DNA from: Candidatus Heimdallarchaeota archaeon
GTDB taxonomy: Archaea; Asgardarchaeota; Heimdallarchaeia; Heimdallarchaeales; Heimdallarchaeaceae
Assembly: GCA_030668875.1 (NCBI GenBank)
Contig: DAOVER010000024.1
Coordinates: 1 to 44,427 of the forward strand
Length of the DNA: 44,427 bases
Direction of reading: 5' to 3'
Made by a program: the position numbers and the translations under genes. Positions 40,758 through 44,427 of the stretch are shown here, one piece after another. A model generated the notes under the pieces. That model was not told where the DNA came from, did no database searches, and saw nothing but the letters and a program-made list of their open reading frames with translations. Positions within the stretch are counted from its first letter, which is position 1. Each line of letters opens with the position of its first letter.

Positions 40758-42164
40758 ATGAATATCTCAACTGGGATTAAAGAATTAGATTATATGATTG
40801 ACGGAGGATTGAGAACTGGGCAATGTTATGCCATAAAAGGAACTGCTGGAGCAGGTAAAACTGTTTTGTCACTTTTCATGACTTTAGGTGCTCTTAAGCA
40901 AAATATTCCAGTATTATTTATTTCAACAGAGGTTGAGCCTTCAAAAATTATAGATTATGTAAAATCTTTTGGGATGGATTTTGATGATTATATCAAAAAA
41001 GGTCTTCTTGTAGTTGATAAAATAGCTCTAAAACCACAAGGTATCAATGTAGTCCAAACTGATAAGTTTGATTTATCAGCTATTATTGCAAGAACCAAAG
41101 CCAAAATGGATGCAATTAAAGCTAAACTTGTTGTATTTGATTCTATCTCCGCATTTATAGCAGAATTTCAATATGAAAAAACAGCTAGAAGTGGATTTAT
41201 GGATTTCATCAGAGAAATTACCAAAGAGGATGCAGCATTAGTTCTTACAGCTGAATCTCAAATATCTCAGGAGCATGCAACACTTGAGGAATTCCTAGTT
41301 GACGGTGTTATAAAAATACGATCAGAACTTATAGGTAATCAACTTGTGAAGAGGATTTCAGTCCCCAAATTACGATCAGCTCAACCAATTAGTTTTGAGA
41401 ACAGATTTATCATCAATAAAGACGGAATTATGATCCTTCGTTCAGAAAATCCTCCCACTATCTATATTCAAGAAGAGAAGACAGGTATTGCTAAACTCGA
41501 TGAACTATTAGGAGGAGGAATTCCTGCAGGTAGTGTAATTCTTATTGAAATTGATGGTGAGACAAATTATTTCCCATTATTTCTAACAACACTATTCCAT
41601 CAACTAAAAAGGGACAAAGGCGTAATTATACACTCTAATGTTCATATGCATTCAGCAAGGATACTTGAGGAGTTTAACAGAGTTGAATGTGATATAACCT
41701 CCCATCTTAATGAAGGTAATCTTGTTTTTATTGACAAATACAATAGAACTGTCACAGCTGTTGAAGCTAGAGAAATGAGCCAACATATAACTACCGACGA
41801 CATGATTTCTGTTACAGTTGAATTGATGGAAGCTTTCACTAGAACAGAGCAAAGAAGTGTGATTTATGGAGACTTGACTGATGATGTTAATATTCTCTCG
41901 GAGACAGATTTCTTGAGATATTTCGCTCTCCAATCTTTCAATGTAAAAGAAAAAAGAGGTGTTGCTTATTCATTCATCAACCATAATGCCATAAGCAGAG
42001 AAATATTAGCACGTTTGAGAACAACAGCTGACATTATCATAAGATTCTCCAGAGTTAATTACACCAATTATATTGAATGCTTGAAAAGCTCTACAGGAGC
42101 CACTTTCCTTCCAAAAGTAGTGAAGTTCAGAGACAAATACCCACTAGTAGAAATAATAGGTTAG
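40758..42164 (+). CDS. KaiC/RadA-like ATPase with two domains, second one degenerate
   Basis: 468 aa. Domain 1 starts STGIKELDYMIDGGLRTGQ and has Walker A GTAGAGKT (28-35) and the Walker B strand KLVVFDSIS. The strand FISTEVEP matches KaiC-type proteins. Domain 2 repeats the opening (TGIAKLDELLGGGIPAGSVILIEI) but the P-loop position reads EIDGETNYF with no GKT, so it cannot bind ATP in the normal way. Archaeal KaiC-like proteins act in signalling and motility control rather than clocks. No KaiB or response regulator is nearby. A tiny thioredoxin-fold gene follows 8 bases downstream, and an M28 peptidase after that. Confidence 0.82.
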   Translation: MNISTGIKELDYMIDGGLRTGQCYAIKGTAGAGKTVLSLFMTLGALKQNIPVLFISTEVEPSKIIDYVKSFGMDFDDYIKKGLLVVDKIALKPQGINVVQTDKFDLSAIIARTKAKMDAIKAKLVVFDSISAFIAEFQYEKTARSGFMDFIREITKEDAALVLTAESQISQEHATLEEFLVDGVIKIRSELIGNQLVKRISVPKLRSAQPISFENRFIINKDGIMILRSENPPTIYIQEEKTGIAKLDELLGGGIPAGSVILIEIDGETNYFPLFLTTLFHQLKRDKGVIIHSNVHMHSARILEEFNRVECDITSHLNEGNLVFIDKYNRTVTAVEAREMSQHITTDDMISVTVELMEAFTRTEQRSVIYGDLTDDVNILSETDFLRYFALQSFNVKEKRGVAYSFINHNAISREILARLRTTADIIIRFSRVNYTNYIECLKSSTGATFLPKVVKFRDKYPLVEIIG

Positions 42165-42172
42165 GTAGAAAA

Positions 42173-42433
42173 ATGGAAATGAAATTACTATTCTTTACAA
42201 GCCCAACATGCAGTTGGTGCCCATTTATAGAACAAGTATTAGAAAGGATAGTAGAAGAAGCTCCTCATTTAGAACTTGAGATTATAGACATTACAAAAGA
42301 TATTGAGAAAGCTGAAGAAATGGAAATTGTAGCAATTCCAACAATCGTTCTACCTAACAACCAACGAATAATAGGAGCAGCTGATGAAAGATTCATTAGG
42401 GAACAATTAGATTTCTATCTGGTTATGGGATAA
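42173..42433 (+). CDS. Small thioredoxin/glutaredoxin-fold protein
   Basis: 86 aa from ATG 42173; the frame stays open upstream, but that part overlaps the KaiC-like gene in another frame. The redox motif is SPTCSWCPFI (CxxC) near the N-terminus after strand KLLFFT, and the cis-proline loop is VAIPTIVLP, both typical of the fold. It is at the size of mini-thioredoxins and archaeal glutaredoxin-like proteins. It follows the KaiC-like gene by 8 bases, so it is probably expressed with it. It likely reduces disulfides in the cytoplasm; the partner is unknown. Confidence 0.85.
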   Translation: MEMKLLFFTSPTCSWCPFIEQVLERIVEEAPHLELEIIDITKDIEKAEEMEIVAIPTIVLPNNQRIIGAADERFIREQLDFYLVMG

Positions 42434-42463
42434 AGATATAAGGTTTAATGAAGATTTTTTTTT

Positions 42464-43819
42464 ATGGATGAATTTGACAGAATTGTCGAAACTGGACAGG
42501 GCAAAATCTTTGCATCCAGCTCAATTTATGAGACAATCAAAGATTTGTGTCTTCTTGGAAGTAGATTCGCGGGTACCAATAGCGAAAAAGAAGCACAAGA
42601 GTATTTGAAGAATTACATCAGAGATTTAGGTGTAGAACCCATAGAGCATGAATTTGAATACATGGGGTGGTATAGAGGTACGTGTATTTTCTTTTTACAA
42701 GCTGAAGAAACAAAACCTTTCCCAGCTTTTTCATTAGTATATTCTCCATCCACGGAAGATGAAGGATTTGTGGGAAAAATCGTTGATGGCGGAGGTGGAT
42801 CTGAAACTGAATTAATGCGTATTCAAGAAGAAGTGAAAGGAAACATAGTTATGATTCATTCCGGTCAAACAGAGGAAGGATGGCTCCATCGAAGAATAAA
42901 ATATGCTAATGCTGTTGAGTTCGGAGCAAAAGCTTTCCTATTTGCAAATCATAATCCTGGTCAGCTGTTCCCAACTGGATCTGTCAGGTCAAACAGAATG
43001 GGAGAGATTCCAGCTATAGGGATTTCTAAAGAAACTTATGAGTATATTAAAGAACAAATACGAAGAAAAGAGGAAGTCAACGGTAAAATCTATATTCTAA
43101 ACCATGCATCAACAACCACTTCAAAGCACATCATATGGGAGATAGAAGGAGAGGAAAAAGAGGAAGTTATTGTAATTGGTGGTCATTATGATGGTCATGA
43201 TTTGGCTCAAGGAGCAACAGATAACGCAGGATCAGTTGCAGCTCTTTTGGAACTGACTAAACTGATGAAAGAAATGAATTACGTTCCTAAAAGAACGATA
43301 CGTTTTATTGCTTTTGGAGTAGAGGAATTCGGCGTTGTGGGATCAACAATATATGTTAATGATATCAATGTCGAGAATATCAAAGCCATGATCAATGTTG
43401 ATGGATTGGTAGGACACATCCCAAAAATAGTAGCGTGTGGAGGTTATGATGAGATGTTTAATCTCGTCAAAGATATAAGAGATCAACTGCTCTATGACCC
43501 TATAGTTCTAAAAACAATAATCACTGCCAGTGATAACTACCCATTTTTACTCAAAGGGATACCTAACGTTTGCATTTATGGTCAAAATCCAGATCCTAAA
43601 TCAGGTCGAGGATATGGACACACTTCAGCAGATACATTTGATAAGATAACAAAACTAGATGCAAAACTAGCTTTAGGATTCATTTTCAGTTTTCTTACGT
43701 TGTTTGTTTCTATAGACAAACTACCCAAAAGAATTTCTGAGAAAGAAGTTATCACCCTTCTAAGGGAAGCAAATCTGGAAGAGAATTTGAAAGTGCTTGA
43801 GAAATGGCCATTTAACTAA
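42464..43819 (+). CDS. M28 family zinc aminopeptidase
   Basis: 451 aa. The M28 zinc-ligand motifs are all present: GGHYDGHD (His), GATDNAGSVAALLE (bridging Asp), GVEEFGVVGS (catalytic and metal Glu), NVDG (Asp) and YGHTSADT (His). A PA-like insert with VKGNIVMIHSG precedes the catalytic part. There is no signal peptide, so it probably acts in the cytoplasm on short peptides, unlike most secreted relatives. A run of T directly before the ATG may end an upstream transcript. Its stop is immediately next to the end of the convergent ICMT-like gene. Confidence 0.87.
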   Translation: MDEFDRIVETGQGKIFASSSIYETIKDLCLLGSRFAGTNSEKEAQEYLKNYIRDLGVEPIEHEFEYMGWYRGTCIFFLQAEETKPFPAFSLVYSPSTEDEGFVGKIVDGGGGSETELMRIQEEVKGNIVMIHSGQTEEGWLHRRIKYANAVEFGAKAFLFANHNPGQLFPTGSVRSNRMGEIPAIGISKETYEYIKEQIRRKEEVNGKIYILNHASTTTSKHIIWEIEGEEKEEVIVIGGHYDGHDLAQGATDNAGSVAALLELTKLMKEMNYVPKRTIRFIAFGVEEFGVVGSTIYVNDINVENIKAMINVDGLVGHIPKIVACGGYDEMFNLVKDIRDQLLYDPIVLKTIITASDNYPFLLKGIPNVCIYGQNPDPKSGRGYGHTSADTFDKITKLDAKLALGFIFSFLTLFVSIDKLPKRISEKEVITLLREANLEENLKVLEKWPFN

Positions 43820-44427
43820 TCAAGATTTTATTTTCTTTATTTTGGGTATAATCTTTCCAACATTTTCACAGTATTCAATATATTCCTCATCAAAGAATTC
43901 CAATAACCCTTCCTCTTCATACTTGATAGTGGTTAGGTATCCAGGGATTCCAAATAATAGAATAAACAGATAGGGAGAGAAAGCAACTAGTGGGAGACTA
44001 ATAAAACCTGTGATATAGAGAAAATAAGAAGGGTGACGAACAATCGCATGACCCAATTTTGTTGCTAATTCATGTTCATCCTTACTTAAATAAATTCCTC
44101 TATCAATCCTACCTAAACACCCAATGATTAACCCTAGAAACATGAAAATGGAACCAATTATAAAAACTGGTAATTGAATCGTTTCATCAACACTTGTTAA
44201 AGTTAATATTGAAATATCTGAAACAAAGTAGACTATAGGAGCTACTAAAAGAAAAATCCAAAAGATCATAGTTGGTATAACAATGGAAAGCCCTTCATAA
44301 AGAGAGTGGAAGGATGCTCGCGGATAACTTGCTTTTCCTTTTCGAATTAACATATAGAAATCTAATGGAATGTGAATGAGTAGATAAAATGATAGATATG
44401 AAATCAAAAAGATATATCTGACTAATG
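43820..44427 (-). CDS. ICMT/PEMT-like membrane methyltransferase, 5' end beyond window
   Basis: At least 202 residues. Five hydrophobic segments are followed by the C-terminal signature of the isoprenylcysteine methyltransferase-like family: AIVRHPSYFLYITGF, then EEEGLLEFFDEEYIEYCENVGKIIP. Family members methylate isoprenylcysteine, phospholipids or other small membrane substrates. The frame is open to the window end, where bases 44408-44427 continue a membrane segment, so the start lies outside; a TTG at 44407 would cut the first helix. None of the GTPases here carries a CaaX box, so a link to GTPase processing is not supported by the sequence. Confidence 0.75.
   Translation of the reverse strand, partial: LVRYIFLISYLSFYLLIHIPLDFYMLIRKGKASYPRASFHSLYEGLSIVIPTMIFWIFLLVAPIVYFVSDISILTLTSVDETIQLPVFIIGSIFMFLGLIIGCLGRIDRGIYLSKDEHELATKLGHAIVRHPSYFLYITGFISLPLVAFSPYLFILLFGIPGYLTTIKYEEEGLLEFFDEEYIEYCENVGKIIPKIKKIKS

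Noticed and set aside
42077..42172. Upstream extension of the thioredoxin-fold gene
   Set aside because: It overlaps the KaiC-like gene in another frame with no domain content; the ATG at 42173 gives a complete fold.
1..44427. CRISPR array, integrase, transposase or prophage genes
   Set aside because: No regularly spaced direct repeats and no DDE, tyrosine or serine recombinase motifs were seen on either strand.

Overview
The window is AT-rich, densely coding archaeal DNA, most likely from an Asgard (Promethearchaeota) genome. Archaeal signs are the homotetramer-type tRNA-splicing endonuclease, a HerA-family ATPase, a two-domain KaiC/RadA-like protein, a class III signal-peptide pilin-like protein, an eL33 (L35Ae) domain and TATA-type promoters set for short or absent leaders. 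The Asgard assignment is an inference. It rests on three Arf/Sar/Rag-like small GTPases, each with an extra C-terminal domain, on a longin/roadblock-like partner, and on a beta-helix surface protein fragment of a style common in those genomes. No rRNA, tRNA, CRISPR array, transposase or integrase was seen, and there is no gene-free stretch longer than about 200 bases.

Layout. 1-3336: an odd GC-richer edge with two hairpins, a truncated beta-helix protein, then a membrane glycosyltransferase and a membrane protein whose start is unclear. 3370-4407: hypB-hypA, for nickel delivery to [NiFe] hydrogenase. 4538-8723: a pilin-like Ig-domain surface protein, then a pair made of a nucleotidyltransferase-like protein lacking a key Asp and a protein joining a similar degenerate domain to a P-loop ATPase. 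8720-10584: methyltransferase and M24 prolidase. 10674-13912: a large helical protein followed by an Arf-like GTPase with a C-terminal domain. 14000-20064: zinc-ribbon membrane protein, endonuclease IV, and a HerA-like ATPase / P-loop kinase / APH-like kinase cluster.

20150-24714: two related small membrane proteins, a fusion of helix-hairpin-helix, Lys-rich linker and eL33, pyroglutamyl peptidase, a membrane protein with a 33-bp tandem duplication, a PHP phosphoesterase and a GDPD. 24730-29337: a membrane-anchored HEPN protein, MobB with an unrecognised partner, and a disordered protein with six KPS-type repeats plus HhH. 29471-33119: multi-TM protein, PfkB kinase, THUMP-less ThiI-like protein, GNAT.

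33172-35956 is the most eukaryote-like segment: a Sar1-like GTPase, a second GTPase with a degenerate G3 box, and a longin/roadblock-like protein, in one tightly packed operon. 36125-40011: UppP, then a three-gene redox operon (GlpC/HdrD-like Fe-S protein, GlcD-like flavoprotein, H-protein-like lipoyl carrier). 40071-44427: EndA, KaiC-like protein with a dead second domain, a small thioredoxin-fold protein, an M28 peptidase and an edge-truncated ICMT-like methyltransferase.

The main candidates for undescribed biology are the GTPase/longin operon with its relative at 13007, the HhH-eL33 fusion, the NTase-like/ATPase pair, the lipoyl-carrier redox operon and the membrane HEPN protein. All functional calls come from reading motifs. 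No database search was run.
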